DNA of 36,946 bases, taken from contig CADAMI010000022.1 in the NCBI GenBank assembly GCA_902788975.1, positions 1 to 36,946 on the forward strand, in the 5' to 3' direction. The notes below the pieces were generated by a model. That model searched no databases and had not been told where the DNA came from. It worked only from the letters and a program-made list of their open reading frames with translations. The position numbers and the translations under genes were made by a program. This DNA is from an uncultured Erysipelotrichaceae bacterium. GTDB taxonomy: Bacteria; Bacillota_I; Bacilli_A; RF39; UBA660. Below, one piece after another: positions 16,211 to 25,276 of the stretch; positions within the stretch are counted from its first letter, which is position 1; the number at the start of each line of letters is the position of its first letter.

Positions 16211-18460
16211 ATGAAAAAAAGAAACTTTATTATTGGAACTATTATTGTTCTTATTATCTCATTTATATGTTGTTATTTTATTAGTCCATTGATTAATAAA
16301 ATAAATTTTGGCCTAGACTTGCAAGGTGGCTTTGAAGTTTTATATGAAGTCGAACCATTAAATAGTGAAGATGAATTAACTAGCGATATGTTATATTCAA
16401 CATATAAGGCAATATTAAAAAGAATAGATGTTTTAGGAGTATCAGAGCCGGAAATTACCATTGAAGGTGATAATCGTATTCGTATTAAATTAGCTGGCAT
16501 TACCAATGCTAATGATGCAAGAAATACCATCTCGTCAACTGCCGTATTATCATTTAGAGATTACAATGATAATTTATTAATGACTAGTGATATCTTGGGT
16601 GGTGAGGCTAGAGTAAGTCAAGATGAATATGGCCATCCAGCTGTAAGTTTAAAAATTAAAGATACTGATACTTTCTACGAAGTAACTAAAAAAGTAAAAA
16701 ATATGACTAATAACGTAATGGTTATTTGGTTAGACTATGATGAAAATAGTGATTCATACAAAAAAGAAATAAATACTTGTGGAAATAGTAATTCACATTG
16801 CTTATCCGCTGCTAGAGTTGATAGAGCCTTTGCTAGTGATGTTATTATCCAAGGTAATTTTACCAAAGAAGAAGTAACATCTTTGGTTGAACTTATTAAT
16901 TCTGGAGCTTTACCAACCAAATTAAATGAAATATCATCAAGAACTGTTGAAGCTTCATTTGGAGTAAACTCTTTAGAGAAAACTTTAACCGCAGGAGTAA
17001 TTGGTATTATTTGTGTAATTGTTTTAATGATATGTATCTATCGCTTCTCTGGTTTTATTGCTTCATTTGGTTTAATTCTTTATACCTTTATATCATTTGG
17101 TGTATTCTACCTAATTGATGGTGTCTTAACATTACCTGGTATTGCTGCAATGCTATTAGGTATTGGAATGGCTGTTGATGCCAATGTTATTTGTTTTGAA
17201 CGTATTAAAGAAAATTTGCTTATTGGTAAAAGCTTATCTGAATCATATGAAATAGGTAACAAGAGTAGCTTTACCAGTATTATTGATGCCAATGTAACCA
17301 CGATTATTGCTGCTATTATAATGTTTATTTTAGGTGAAAGTTCTGTTAAAGGATTTGCTACAATGTTAATAATAACTATTATTACCACGATTGTAATTAT
17401 GGTATATGTTGTTAAATATTTATTAAAATTCTTTGTTAAAACTCATATCTTTGATGATAAACCAACATTATTTATTGGTATAAATAAAAATAGAATCAAG
17501 AAAGATAAAAATATCCGTATTCCATTTGAAAAATTAGATGTTGTCAAACATAAAATTAAATTTATTAGCCTAACTTTAGTTTTGCTTGTTGTTGGTTTAA
17601 CTATATTCTTAACAACCGGAGCTAATTATGGTGTAGACTTTTCTGGCGGAACAAGTATAACTATTAATAATCCAAGTAAACAAAATAAAGAAAATGTAAC
17701 TAATATCTTAAATGATAAATCATACAATATTGAAAAAACATCCTATAACGAAAAAGAAATGACTATTATAATTAGTGATGTTTTAACAAAAGAAGATATT
17801 ACTAGTTTAACTAATGATTTAAAAGAAACGTATAATCTAGACAGTGATATATATGTTGTTAGTAAAGTAGTAAAACAAGAATTAATTAAAAATGCCATTA
17901 AATCATTAATATTTGCTAGTATTGGTATAATTATCTATATTGCTATTCGCTTTAGATTTAACTATGCTATTAGCGGTATTGTTGCCTTAATACACGATGT
18001 TGTAATGACATTCTTATTCTTTAGTGCCTTTAAAATTCAGATAGATTCAATCTTTATTGCGGCTATTCTTACTATTATTGGTTATAGTATTAATGATACG
18101 ATAGTAACCTTTGATATAATAAGAGAAAACTATAAAAATAAATATAAAAATAATATAAGCAATCCAAATGATTTAGATAATCTAGTTAATATCAGTATCC
18201 GTAGAACATTAACAAGAACAATGTTGACAACCATTACTACGATTATTCCCGTAATTATCTTATTGTTCTTTGGATCTAGAGAAATAACTACCTTTAATAT
18301 TGCTCTTCTTGTTGGTTTTATTGCTGGTACATATTCATCAATTTTCATTTCCAATATGCTTTGGTTATTCTTAGAAAAGAAAAGAATATCTAAACCAGTT
18401 AAACCTGATGAAGATGATGATGAAATTCAAGAACTAAAAGTTAGAGGAATTAATTGTTAA
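16211..18460 (+). CDS. secDF: protein translocase SecDF (fused SecD-SecF)
   Basis: 749 residues, the fused form usual in Bacilli. The SecD half has the first membrane helix, the D1 motif FGLDLQGGFEVLYEV (about 33-47), the P1 head domain, SGALPTKLNEISSRTVEASFG, and helices with GIGMAVDANVICFERIKENL. The SecF half begins near residue 445 with its own first helix, GANYGVDFSGGTSITI, and GYSINDTIVTFDIIRENY. SecDF uses the proton gradient to pull translocating proteins outward after SecA/SecYEG. It ends in an acidic cytoplasmic tail (DEDDDE). SD AAAGGAG; rel follows 26 bases later. Confidence 0.97.
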   Translation: MKKRNFIIGTIIVLIISFICCYFISPLINKINFGLDLQGGFEVLYEVEPLNSEDELTSDMLYSTYKAILKRIDVLGVSEPEITIEGDNRIRIKLAGITNANDARNTISSTAVLSFRDYNDNLLMTSDILGGEARVSQDEYGHPAVSLKIKDTDTFYEVTKKVKNMTNNVMVIWLDYDENSDSYKKEINTCGNSNSHCLSAARVDRAFASDVIIQGNFTKEEVTSLVELINSGALPTKLNEISSRTVEASFGVNSLEKTLTAGVIGIICVIVLMICIYRFSGFIASFGLILYTFISFGVFYLIDGVLTLPGIAAMLLGIGMAVDANVICFERIKENLLIGKSLSESYEIGNKSSFTSIIDANVTTIIAAIIMFILGESSVKGFATMLIITIITTIVIMVYVVKYLLKFFVKTHIFDDKPTLFIGINKNRIKKDKNIRIPFEKLDVVKHKIKFISLTLVLLVVGLTIFLTTGANYGVDFSGGTSITINNPSKQNKENVTNILNDKSYNIEKTSYNEKEMTIIISDVLTKEDITSLTNDLKETYNLDSDIYVVSKVVKQELIKNAIKSLIFASIGIIIYIAIRFRFNYAISGIVALIHDVVMTFLFFSAFKIQIDSIFIAAILTIIGYSINDTIVTFDIIRENYKNKYKNNISNPNDLDNLVNISIRRTLTRTMLTTITTIIPVIILLFFGSREITTFNIALLVGFIAGTYSSIFISNMLWLFLEKKRISKPVKPDEDDDEIQELKVRGINC

Positions 18461-18486
18461 AAAAGAATTAGAAAGTAGGTGGAGTC

Positions 18487-20640
18487 ATGAGTGTAAAGAC
18501 TGAAAATATTACTATTGAAGATTTAATCAATAAAGTTAAATTATATGATGAATCTCCCGAAGATTTAAATCTAATTAGAAAAGCATATGAATATGCTTAT
18601 AAAAAGCATTTTTCTCAAAAACGTATTACAGGTGATGACTATATTACCCATCCTTTGAATGTTGCTTGGATTTTAACTGGTGTAAATGCTGATGCTGATG
18701 CTATTTGTGCCGCTTTACTTCATGATACCATTGAAGATTCTGATAGTACTTATGATGAAATAAAAAATCTCTTTAATGAAGATATTGCCAAGATTGTCGA
18801 TGGCGTTACTAAGATTAATCGTTTAAAATTTAGCTCTGACTCTGAACAAATGGCTGCTAACCAACGAAAAATACTGGTAGGTCTCTCTTCAGACGTCCGT
18901 GTCCTAATTGTAAAACTTGCTGATAGATTACACAATATGCGTACCCTTTATGTTTTATCAGAAGCAAAACAAAAAAGAAAAGCTAAAGAAACATTAGAAA
19001 TATTGACGCCTGTTGCTCATCGCTTAGGTATGTATAAATTAAAATCTGAACTAGAAGATTTATCACTAAGATATTTGAATCCAGAAGCCTACTACGACAT
19101 TGTTGAAAAACTTAATTTAAAGAAAACTGAACGTGATGAAGCTGTTGGTAAAATGTTGGATGAAGTTAGTAACTTGCTGAATGAACATAATATTCCTCAT
19201 GAAATAAAAGGCCGTAGTAAAAGTATTTATAGTATCTATAATAAAATGTCTAAAGGTAAAAAATTTGAAGACATTTATGATATATTAGCATTAAGAGTAT
19301 TTGTTAATACAGAACAAGAGTGTTACCTGGCTTTAGGTTTAATCCACTCAAAATATAAACCGGTTCCAAAACGTTTTAAAGACTATATTGCTATGCCTAA
19401 AACAAATCTTTATCAATCATTACATACAACTGTCTTTGGTATTGATGGTCAACTTTTTGAAATTCAAATAAGAACCTATGAAATGGATCGAATAGCTGAA
19501 TATGGAATAGCTTCTCATTGGTCTTATAAAGAAAACAAATCGGTTAATATGAAAGATCAAATGGAACAAAAATTAGAAATATTCAGAAGTATTATTGAGT
19601 TAAATGAAGATTCAAGTACTCCAGAGGAATTTATCACTAATGTCAAAAAAGATATCTTATTTAATGATTCAATCTATGTTTATACTCCTAAAGGTGATGT
19701 TATTGAATTACCAAAAGGTGCTACATGTGTTGATTTTGCCTATAGAGTTCATACCGAGGTAGGAGATAAAATGATTGGCGCAATTGTTAATGACAATATT
19801 GTTCCTTTCGATTATACACTAAAAACTGGTGATATTATTAAAGTAAATACTAGTAAATTATCAAAAGGCCCTAATAAAGATTGGTTAAATTTTGTTGTTA
19901 CCACTCATGCTAAAAATAAAATAAAAGCTTTCTATACTAAAAGAGAAAAAGATGAAAATCTTTCCCGTGGAACGGATATCTTTGAAAAAGCCTTACGTCG
20001 TCGTAACTTACCATTAAATGAAACTATAGATGAATATTTAGATACTATTTTAGATACTTTAAAATTAAAAGATTTAGATGATTTATATATTTCATTAGGT
20101 TCAGGTAAATATAGTATTTCATCTGTAATGAAAATAATTACTAAAAAAGAAAATCCAGCTGAAAAGTTAATTAAAAAAATAATCAATAATCCAAAGAAAC
20201 CAGGGTTAAAAAACGATGTTTTAGTTGAAGGTATGAATGAAATTAAAGTAAGTTTAAGTGGTTGTTGTAAACCAATTCCTGGAGATAATATTATTGGTTA
20301 TATAACTAAAGGTTCAGGTATCACCGTTCATCGTAGTAATTGTAAAAACATTATAGATTTAGATGAAAGGTTAATCAATGTTAAATGGAATGAAGCCGTA
20401 TCAAAGAAATTTCCAACAGACTTGTTGATATATACCACAAACGAAGATAATTTATTAAACATAATTACTTCTGCTTCAGCTCATAATGTTTTAATCGAAT
20501 CCATAACAACTATTACTAAAAGTGAATTTAAAATTTATTCATTAACTATAATGGTTGAAAACACCGAGTTATTAGAAAAATTTATGCGTGACTTAAATAA
20601 TTTAAAATTTGTAAATAAAGTAGAAAGACAGGTAAATTAA
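18487..20640 (+). CDS. relA: bifunctional (p)ppGpp synthetase/hydrolase (Rel/RelA-SpoT family)
   Basis: 717 residues, full length for a long Rel. Domains: HD hydrolase in the first 200 residues with His79-Asp80 (LLHDTIED), so hydrolysis looks intact; synthetase with RGRSKSIYSIYNKM, FEDIYDILALRV, RFKDYIAMPK and LYQSLHTTV; TGS domain (VYTPKGDVIELPKGATCVDF); a zinc-finger/helical part with SGCCKPIPGD; and a C-terminal ACT domain. It makes (p)ppGpp when uncharged tRNA reaches the ribosome and degrades it otherwise. SD TAGGTGGAG before ATG. The stop overlaps the dtd start (TAATG), as in the conserved rel-dtd pair of Bacilli. Confidence 0.97.
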   Translation: MSVKTENITIEDLINKVKLYDESPEDLNLIRKAYEYAYKKHFSQKRITGDDYITHPLNVAWILTGVNADADAICAALLHDTIEDSDSTYDEIKNLFNEDIAKIVDGVTKINRLKFSSDSEQMAANQRKILVGLSSDVRVLIVKLADRLHNMRTLYVLSEAKQKRKAKETLEILTPVAHRLGMYKLKSELEDLSLRYLNPEAYYDIVEKLNLKKTERDEAVGKMLDEVSNLLNEHNIPHEIKGRSKSIYSIYNKMSKGKKFEDIYDILALRVFVNTEQECYLALGLIHSKYKPVPKRFKDYIAMPKTNLYQSLHTTVFGIDGQLFEIQIRTYEMDRIAEYGIASHWSYKENKSVNMKDQMEQKLEIFRSIIELNEDSSTPEEFITNVKKDILFNDSIYVYTPKGDVIELPKGATCVDFAYRVHTEVGDKMIGAIVNDNIVPFDYTLKTGDIIKVNTSKLSKGPNKDWLNFVVTTHAKNKIKAFYTKREKDENLSRGTDIFEKALRRRNLPLNETIDEYLDTILDTLKLKDLDDLYISLGSGKYSISSVMKIITKKENPAEKLIKKIINNPKKPGLKNDVLVEGMNEIKVSLSGCCKPIPGDNIIGYITKGSGITVHRSNCKNIIDLDERLINVKWNEAVSKKFPTDLLIYTTNEDNLLNIITSASAHNVLIESITTITKSEFKIYSLTIMVENTELLEKFMRDLNNLKFVNKVERQVN

Positions 20641-21077
20641 TGCGTATATTAGTACAAAGATGTGACAAAGCAAGTGTCACAGTAGATAATAAAGTAGTTG
20701 GTTCTATCGATAAAGGACTTATGCTTCTAGTAGGTTTTACTGAAAATGATAGTAGTAGTAATATCGACTATCTTGTTGATAAAGTAATTAATTTAAGAAT
20801 ATTTGATGATGAAAATGGCATAATGAATAAAAGCCTTATAGATGTTGATGGAAGTATTTTATCAGTTAGTCAATTTACTCTATATGCTGATAGTACTAAA
20901 GGTAGAAGGCCAAGCTATATCAATGCCTTATCAGGAGATAAAGCCATTAATTTATATAATGAATTCAACGAAAAATTAAAAGAAAAAAATGTTCATGTTG
21001 AAACAGGTATTTTTGGTGCTGAAATGAAAGTATCATTAATTAACGATGGTCCAATAACTATTATGCTAGAAAAATAA
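20640..21077 (+). CDS. dtd: D-aminoacyl-tRNA deacylase
   Basis: 145 residues, the normal Dtd length. It has the two active-site motifs: SQFTLYADSTKGRRPSY (SQxTL type) and GPITIML (GPxT type) at the end. Dtd hydrolyses D-amino acids (and Gly from tRNA-Ala) mischarged onto tRNA. The ATG shares its A with the rel stop codon, so translation is coupled. This is the last gene of the operon; a terminator follows 10 bases after the stop. Confidence 0.97.
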   Translation: MRILVQRCDKASVTVDNKVVGSIDKGLMLLVGFTENDSSSNIDYLVDKVINLRIFDDENGIMNKSLIDVDGSILSVSQFTLYADSTKGRRPSYINALSGDKAINLYNEFNEKLKEKNVHVETGIFGAEMKVSLINDGPITIMLEK

Positions 21078-21087
21078 TTGTCAAATG

Positions 21088-21122
21088 AAAGTAGACTTAA
21101 GAAATTAAGTTTACTTTTTTTT
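21088..21122 (+). terminator. terminator of the secDF/rel/dtd operon
   Basis: AAAGTAGACTTAA (21088-21100), GAAA tetraloop, TTAAGTTTACTTT (21105-21117) with one G-T pair, then T to 21122. A possible promoter for the next gene (TTTACT, 17 bases, TATATT at 21133) overlaps it. Confidence 0.85.
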
Positions 21123-21159
21123 AACAATTTGCTATATTTATATAAAGGATAGTGATACC

Positions 21160-22296
21160 ATGAAACAATCTACAAAATTAGATAAACCACTTTTAATTGT
21201 TATGCTAGTTTTCATGGTATTTGGACTTATTATGGTATTAAGCGCCTCATCAATGGCTTCTTATATGCGTTATCATAATAGTATCTATTTCTATCTAATA
21301 AGACAAGGAATATTTATGTTAGTTGGATTGGTAGGATTTCTATTAGCACTATATTTTCCTACTAAGTTTTATAAAAAAATATCTCCCTTTTTAATGTTTA
21401 TTTTAATTGCCTCATTATTTGGACTAATGGTATATGGTTCTACTTTCTTTGGTAGCCAAAGTTGGTATGATTTAAAAGTTATTACCGTTCAACCAAGTGA
21501 ATTAGGTAAAATCATTATTATCTTGTATTTGGCATATTACTACGGAAAACACAAAGATGAACTCGATAATCAATGGACTTTATTAAAACCAATTATTATC
21601 TGTTTAATTCCAATTGTTTTTATAGTAATGCAGCCAGACCTAGGTACCGCTGCTGTTATCTTTGGTATTATTTTACTAATTTTTTATGCCTTACCATTAA
21701 AAAAAGAAACACGTAGTCCTATTAATAAAATATTTATTGGAGGTATTCTTATAGTTATTTTAACATTGATCTTAACTGGTGGATCATTTCTAAGAGATTA
21801 CCAATTAAAAAGATTTCAGTTTATGAACCCCTGTGAAAGATATGAAGAAAAAACAGGCTATCAATTATGTAACAGTATCATTGCCCTTAAAAATGGCGGT
21901 TTAACTGGTAAAGGAATAGGTGAAAGTACCCAAAAATATCTATACTTACCAGAATCTCATACAGACTTTATATTTTCAATAATTGTTGAAGAGTGGGGAT
22001 TAATAGTTGGCCTAGTAATAATATTTGCCTATCTATTTATGTTGTTTAGAATTATAAACATTGCTAAAAGGGCTGATAATCTAGGTAATGCTATCATTGC
22101 ATATGGTGTATTTGCTTATATTTTCTTTCATATTACCATTAATTTAATAGGTGTTTTAAATATAGGACCCTTAACTGGTGTACCATTACCATTCTTATCA
22201 TATGGTGGAAGTTATACCATAACTTTATTATTTGCTATGGGCTTAGTCCAAAGAGTACATTATGAAACATACAAAAAAAAGAAAAAAGGAAATTAA
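21160..22296 (+). CDS. ftsW: SEDS-family peptidoglycan glycosyltransferase (FtsW/RodA/SpoVE)
   Basis: 378 residues with about ten membrane helices. SEDS landmarks: IMVLSASS near residue 25, TVQPSELGK, VMQPDLGTA, a long outside loop with LKNGGLTGKGIGEST, LPESHTDFIFSIIVEEWG, and PLPFLSYGGSY near the end. These proteins polymerise glycan strands from lipid II with a partner class b PBP. The QKYLYLPESHTDFIF block is FtsW-like, while GVPLPFLSYGG is nearer RodA, so the subtype (division or elongation) is not settled and the symbol is provisional. SD AAGGATAGTGAT. It is a single gene with its own terminator overlapping the stop. Confidence 0.9.
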   Translation: MKQSTKLDKPLLIVMLVFMVFGLIMVLSASSMASYMRYHNSIYFYLIRQGIFMLVGLVGFLLALYFPTKFYKKISPFLMFILIASLFGLMVYGSTFFGSQSWYDLKVITVQPSELGKIIIILYLAYYYGKHKDELDNQWTLLKPIIICLIPIVFIVMQPDLGTAAVIFGIILLIFYALPLKKETRSPINKIFIGGILIVILTLILTGGSFLRDYQLKRFQFMNPCERYEEKTGYQLCNSIIALKNGGLTGKGIGESTQKYLYLPESHTDFIFSIIVEEWGLIVGLVIIFAYLFMLFRIINIAKRADNLGNAIIAYGVFAYIFFHITINLIGVLNIGPLTGVPLPFLSYGGSYTITLLFAMGLVQRVHYETYKKKKKGN

Positions 22297-22306
22297 TCCT
22301 TTTTTT
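22282..22306 (+). terminator. terminator overlapping the end of the SEDS gene
   Basis: AAAAAAGGA (22282-22290) pairs with TCCTTTTTT (22297-22305) around AATTAA; the stop codon TAA is in the loop. Confidence 0.75.
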
Positions 22307-22314
22307 ATATAACG

Positions 22315-22323
22315 TGTTATAAT
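22315..22323 (+). promoter_or_regulatory. extended -10 promoter (TGTTATAAT)
   Basis: TG, one base, then TATAAT (22318-22323), shortly before TTAGGTGG and the ATG at 22341. No clear -35. Confidence 0.5.
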
Positions 22324-22340
22324 AAACTTAGGTGGCTAAT

Positions 22341-22937
22341 ATGTATCGAATAAATAATGAAAATGATATACCATATATTTTAAATTATCATCGAGCTAGA
22401 GATATGGTAAATATAATGACTTTTTTTCCCGGACTAAGTCCAATAGATGATTTAGCTATCATATTAAATGAAGAAGATTATACAAGTAATTTAGAATCGT
22501 TAAGTAATTTAACAAGTATAAGAAATGGTAATCCCGTTAAAGAGCCTTGTATGAAATCAATTCCTGTAAAAGAAATAAATTCCAATAAACTAGATATTTT
22601 AAAAGAAATAAAAAAAGAAAATAAAGAAGGTGTTTTAATATTATTTCATCTAAACGTTGAACCTACTGAAAGATATGAAAGATATGCTGGTATTAGCGTA
22701 GGTGTTTCTTTAGGTAGAAAAATATATATTGATGCTGTTGGCAAAGGATTTGATGGAAGAGAGGTATTAAAAGGAATTGGTAATAAAACAAAAACCTATT
22801 TTTGGATTAATGCCTTTATAAGAGAATTTATTGGCACATTATATTCTGAAAAGAAAAAACATATAATAGTTTTTACTATAATACTAATAGCCATAATGAT
22901 TATGATTGGTGTAACGTATTTTGCCAATAATTTATAA
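22341..22937 (+). CDS. unknown protein with C-terminal membrane anchor
   Basis: 198 residues from the ATG at 22341, behind TTAGGTGG; an in-frame GTG at 22332 lies in that SD. Residues 1-170 are soluble and mixed alpha/beta (EGVLILFHLNVEPTERYERY, GVSLGRKIYIDAVGKGFDGR). Residues about 173-193 form one hydrophobic helix (IIVFTIILIAIMIMIGVTYF), followed by four residues. This is a tail-anchored layout with the main domain in the cytoplasm. I do not recognise the family. It is a single gene between a terminator and a small lipocalin-like gene. Confidence 0.7.
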   Translation: MYRINNENDIPYILNYHRARDMVNIMTFFPGLSPIDDLAIILNEEDYTSNLESLSNLTSIRNGNPVKEPCMKSIPVKEINSNKLDILKEIKKENKEGVLILFHLNVEPTERYERYAGISVGVSLGRKIYIDAVGKGFDGREVLKGIGNKTKTYFWINAFIREFIGTLYSEKKKHIIVFTIILIAIMIMIGVTYFANNL

Positions 22938-23009
22938 TCTCATAGTAATAATAAAACAATTAAATAAATAAAAAAGTGATAATATACTAATAAAGTAAGG
23001 TGTGATAAA

Positions 23010-23474
23010 ATGAGAAAGAAGATATTACTAGGGTTTATTATATGTATATTAATTGTTGGAATTATTATATCTATAAAAAAACCATTTAATTCGAAAGAAG
23101 AAAATTTAAATGATGAGTTTATAGGAAAATGGCAAACTATCAGTGCCATAAATTCAGAAACCGGTGAGAAAACTAATAATTTAACAGATATCTTTGGATC
23201 ATCATTTTTACAATTTGGAAGTTATTTAGAACTTAAAGAAGATGGAACATTTTTTGATGCCATACAACCGATAACCAATGGAAGTAGATCAAATACAGGC
23301 AAATATACCATAAAAAGAAATTATAAAGAAAAAGGTGACTGTTATATATTTTTAGATTATAGCGATGGTTATCAAGAAAAACTACAAAGAGTATATCTAG
23401 ATAAAAGTAAAATATCTTATTTAGTTTTAGATAACTCTATAAATGGTTATCAATTAACTTTAAAACAAGATTAA
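23010..23474 (+). CDS. small exported protein, lipocalin-like
   Basis: 154 residues. A signal or anchor helix at about 4-22 (ILLGFIICILIVGIIISI) has no lipobox Cys, so it is probably an uncleaved anchor. The outside part has the pattern of small lipocalin-like domains: FIGKWQTISA (about 38-47), YLELKEDGTF, then GKYTIKRNYKEKGDCYIFLDY, each a likely beta strand. The family is not identified with certainty. SD TAAGGTGTGAT. The 72-base gap before it has TATACT at about 22985 as a possible -10. The next gene follows after 38 bases and may be read with it. Confidence 0.65.
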   Translation: MRKKILLGFIICILIVGIIISIKKPFNSKEENLNDEFIGKWQTISAINSETGEKTNNLTDIFGSSFLQFGSYLELKEDGTFFDAIQPITNGSRSNTGKYTIKRNYKEKGDCYIFLDYSDGYQEKLQRVYLDKSKISYLVLDNSINGYQLTLKQD

Positions 23475-23512
23475 TATAATTAGTAATCGTAGAAAGTATT
23501 ATGGTGATGTAA

Positions 23513-24304
23513 ATGTTTAGTGGTAATTATAATTTTTTTGATTATAAATATAATATTTCAGGATATACCGGTCAGGATTATGGCGGAATTGCTCAGAATA
23601 TTTATTTATTTGGTTCAATTGCATTATTAATTGTTTTATTATTATCATTAAGAAAAATATCAAAAGAAAAAGTATTAACAATTGTCAGAATAGTTGGTAT
23701 TTTTATGACTTTGCTTTATATCTGTAAAACAACATGGGAATCAATTTATGATATTAAATTATCAGGAGGTTTCAATGCAGGCCTTTTACCATTTGATACA
23801 TGTTCTATTGTTATGTTAGCTTGCTTAATAGCTGGCTTTGGTAAAGGTAAAATCAAAACAATGGCCGAATGTTGGCTTACAACCGGAAGTGTTGTCGGAG
23901 GAATTGCTACAATGCTTTATTTAAATGCCTTTAAGTATTATCCCTTTTTCTCATTTGGAGCATTTTATTCTATGATATGGCATTTTATAATGGTATTTAT
24001 TGGCTTATTATTAATTGTTACTAATTATGTGGAATTAAAATATAAAAATGTTTTATTAGGATTCTTGTTTCATTTAATTATATCTTTAATAATAATACCA
24101 ATAGACTTTATTTTTAATTTTGATTTCATGCTATATCATAATCTTGGTGGTATTCCTATATTTGAGAATATTGCTACTAAATTTACACAAATGAATATCC
24201 AAATAATTAACCCCATAATGATGCTTATATTATACTTTGTATCATTTAATTTTATTTATGTAATGTCATTAATAATAAAAAGCATAAATAATAAACAACA
24301 ATAA
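23513..24304 (+). CDS. YwaF-like integral membrane protein
   Basis: 263 residues with seven or so membrane helices. LPFDTCSIVMLACL (about 92-105) in the third helix, YICKTTWESIYD before it and FGAFYSMIWHFIMVFIGL in the fifth resemble the YwaF (TMEM164-like) family, where an LPLHLC-type motif and a His in a later helix are conserved. No function is assigned to the bacterial members that I know of. The start ATG at 23513 follows TGGTGATG. The terminator stem begins inside the last codons. Confidence 0.65.
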   Translation: MFSGNYNFFDYKYNISGYTGQDYGGIAQNIYLFGSIALLIVLLLSLRKISKEKVLTIVRIVGIFMTLLYICKTTWESIYDIKLSGGFNAGLLPFDTCSIVMLACLIAGFGKGKIKTMAECWLTTGSVVGGIATMLYLNAFKYYPFFSFGAFYSMIWHFIMVFIGLLLIVTNYVELKYKNVLLGFLFHLIISLIIIPIDFIFNFDFMLYHNLGGIPIFENIATKFTQMNIQIINPIMMLILYFVSFNFIYVMSLIIKSINNKQQ

Positions 24305-24341
24305 TTATAAAAACAACATAAACGAATTATTGTTGTTTTTA
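24296..24341 (+). terminator. terminator after the YwaF-like gene
   Basis: CAACAATAATT (24296-24306) pairs perfectly with AATTATTGTTG (24325-24335), followed by five T. The stop codon lies in the left arm. Confidence 0.8.
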
Positions 24342-24358
24342 TTATGTATAATTATTAT

Positions 24359-24386
24359 TTGACATAAATATTGACAAATATATAAA
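24359..24386 (+). promoter_or_regulatory. promoter region with two tandem TTGACA boxes
   Basis: TTGACA at 24359-24364 and again at 24371-24376. The first is 16 bases before TATAAA (24381-24386). The second has only TATAAT at 24401 (24 bases), which is too far. A palindrome CTCTTAAAGAG (24413-24423) follows in the leader and could be an operator. Confidence 0.5.
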
Positions 24387-24448
24387 ATAAAACAAAAGCA
24401 TATAATAAAAACCTCTTAAAGAGTTATAATAACAATAGAGGTGTAAAG

Positions 24449-25045
24449 ATGAGAAGTAAAAGTAAAATAATAATAAGTAGTTTAATAATAATTATAGTAT
24501 TGTTAATAATCTTAATTGTATTGATGTTCATGGGTGTTATTGGAAAAAAAGAAAATTGTAGTAATAGAATAATAGTACAAAAAAGTTCAGTTGATAATTC
24601 ACAAATTATTAATTACTATAAAAGTATGATTTCTGATTTTGTAGGAGATGAACATGAATACTCAGTTGTTGATATTAATGATGATAATATTCCCGAATTA
24701 TTAATATATACAAATGGTGTTATTGGTAATACAATTATTGCTGATACAAGTGTATATACATATGATGAAAATGTAGGAAATGAAGATGAAAATTATATTA
24801 TATACGTAGGTACAATAACTGGTAGACTTGATAATGATACAATTATATATAAAATGAATGATGGAACACTTTTATCAGTTACTGGAAATATGGGATATGA
24901 AAAAGCATCACATTTCAGTTTAGAAAATGATTGGCTAGTTAGAAAAAAATATTCTGTTAAAAATGTAGAAGAATATACGAAAGGTGATAAAGAAATAACA
25001 TTTAAGACATGTACTGATGCATCTCTATTAGACGAATATAAATAA
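24449..25045 (+). CDS. membrane-anchored exported protein, unknown
   Basis: 198 residues. The N-terminal helix (about 6-31) is very hydrophobic, then a polar outside domain begins with INYYKSMISDF and has YSVVDINDDNIPELLIYTNG (about 71-90). The D-I-N-D-D-N-IPELL pattern is the repeat seen in many Bacillota surface proteins ('x-D-x-D/N-xx-x-ELL') and resembles Ca-binding FG-GAP/EF-like loops. The zinc-peptidase candidate at 30926 has a matching stretch (LLDLDNDTVEELII), so both may share a domain. Function unknown. SD AGAGGTG; a terminator follows. Confidence 0.65.
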   Translation: MRSKSKIIISSLIIIIVLLIILIVLMFMGVIGKKENCSNRIIVQKSSVDNSQIINYYKSMISDFVGDEHEYSVVDINDDNIPELLIYTNGVIGNTIIADTSVYTYDENVGNEDENYIIYVGTITGRLDNDTIIYKMNDGTLLSVTGNMGYEKASHFSLENDWLVRKKYSVKNVEEYTKGDKEITFKTCTDASLLDEYK

Positions 25046-25048
25046 ATT

Positions 25049-25076
25049 AAAAGGCAATTAATTAAATTGCTTTTTT
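25049..25076 (+). terminator. terminator after the 24449 gene
   Basis: GCAATT (25054-25059) pairs with AATTGC (25065-25070) around AATTA, extended by A-T pairs, and followed by six T. Confidence 0.7.
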
Positions 25077-25090
25077 AAATTATATTTATC

Positions 25091-25210
25091 ATGTTAAATT
25101 TATCTTTAATTATACCCAGCGTCCAGGTCTCTACATCATCAGTATATGAATACGTCTCAATAGATATGGATTCAGGTAGAGTACTCATTATTAAATTTAT
25201 GACTACATAA
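25091..25210 (+). pseudogene. relic of the 5' end of a D-Ala-D-Ala carboxypeptidase gene
   Basis: Forty codons read M-L-N-L..., then SVQVSTSSVYEYVSIDMDSG and RVL, IIKFMTT, stop. This mirrors the intact gene 680 bases downstream (YVQASTTSAYEYVLMDMDSG, RVL, then ITKIMTA). Relative to it, 13 codons are missing in frame after RVL, including the catalytic Ser of the SxxK motif, and a TAA ends the relic. Base identity in the YEY...RVL stretch is high, with changes mostly at third positions. It is a decayed partial duplicate, without a convincing SD, so I expect no product. Confidence 0.75.
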
Positions 25211-25229
25211 AAGATAAGTGAACAATTAA

Positions 25230-25258
25230 TTGTTATATTTTTTAAATAGTAGTATAAT
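25230..25258 (+). promoter_or_regulatory. promoter of the ASCH-like gene
   Basis: TTGTTA (25230-25235) and TATAAT (25253-25258) with a 17-base spacer, then TTGGAGAAAT and the ATG at 25277. Confidence 0.7.
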
Positions 25259-25276
25259 TTACTTGGAGAAATAATC

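Noticed and set aside
24401-24430. TATAAT at 24401 or 24425 as main -10 for the 24449 gene
   Set aside because: The first is 24 bases from the nearest TTGACA; the second would put the RNA start inside the SD.
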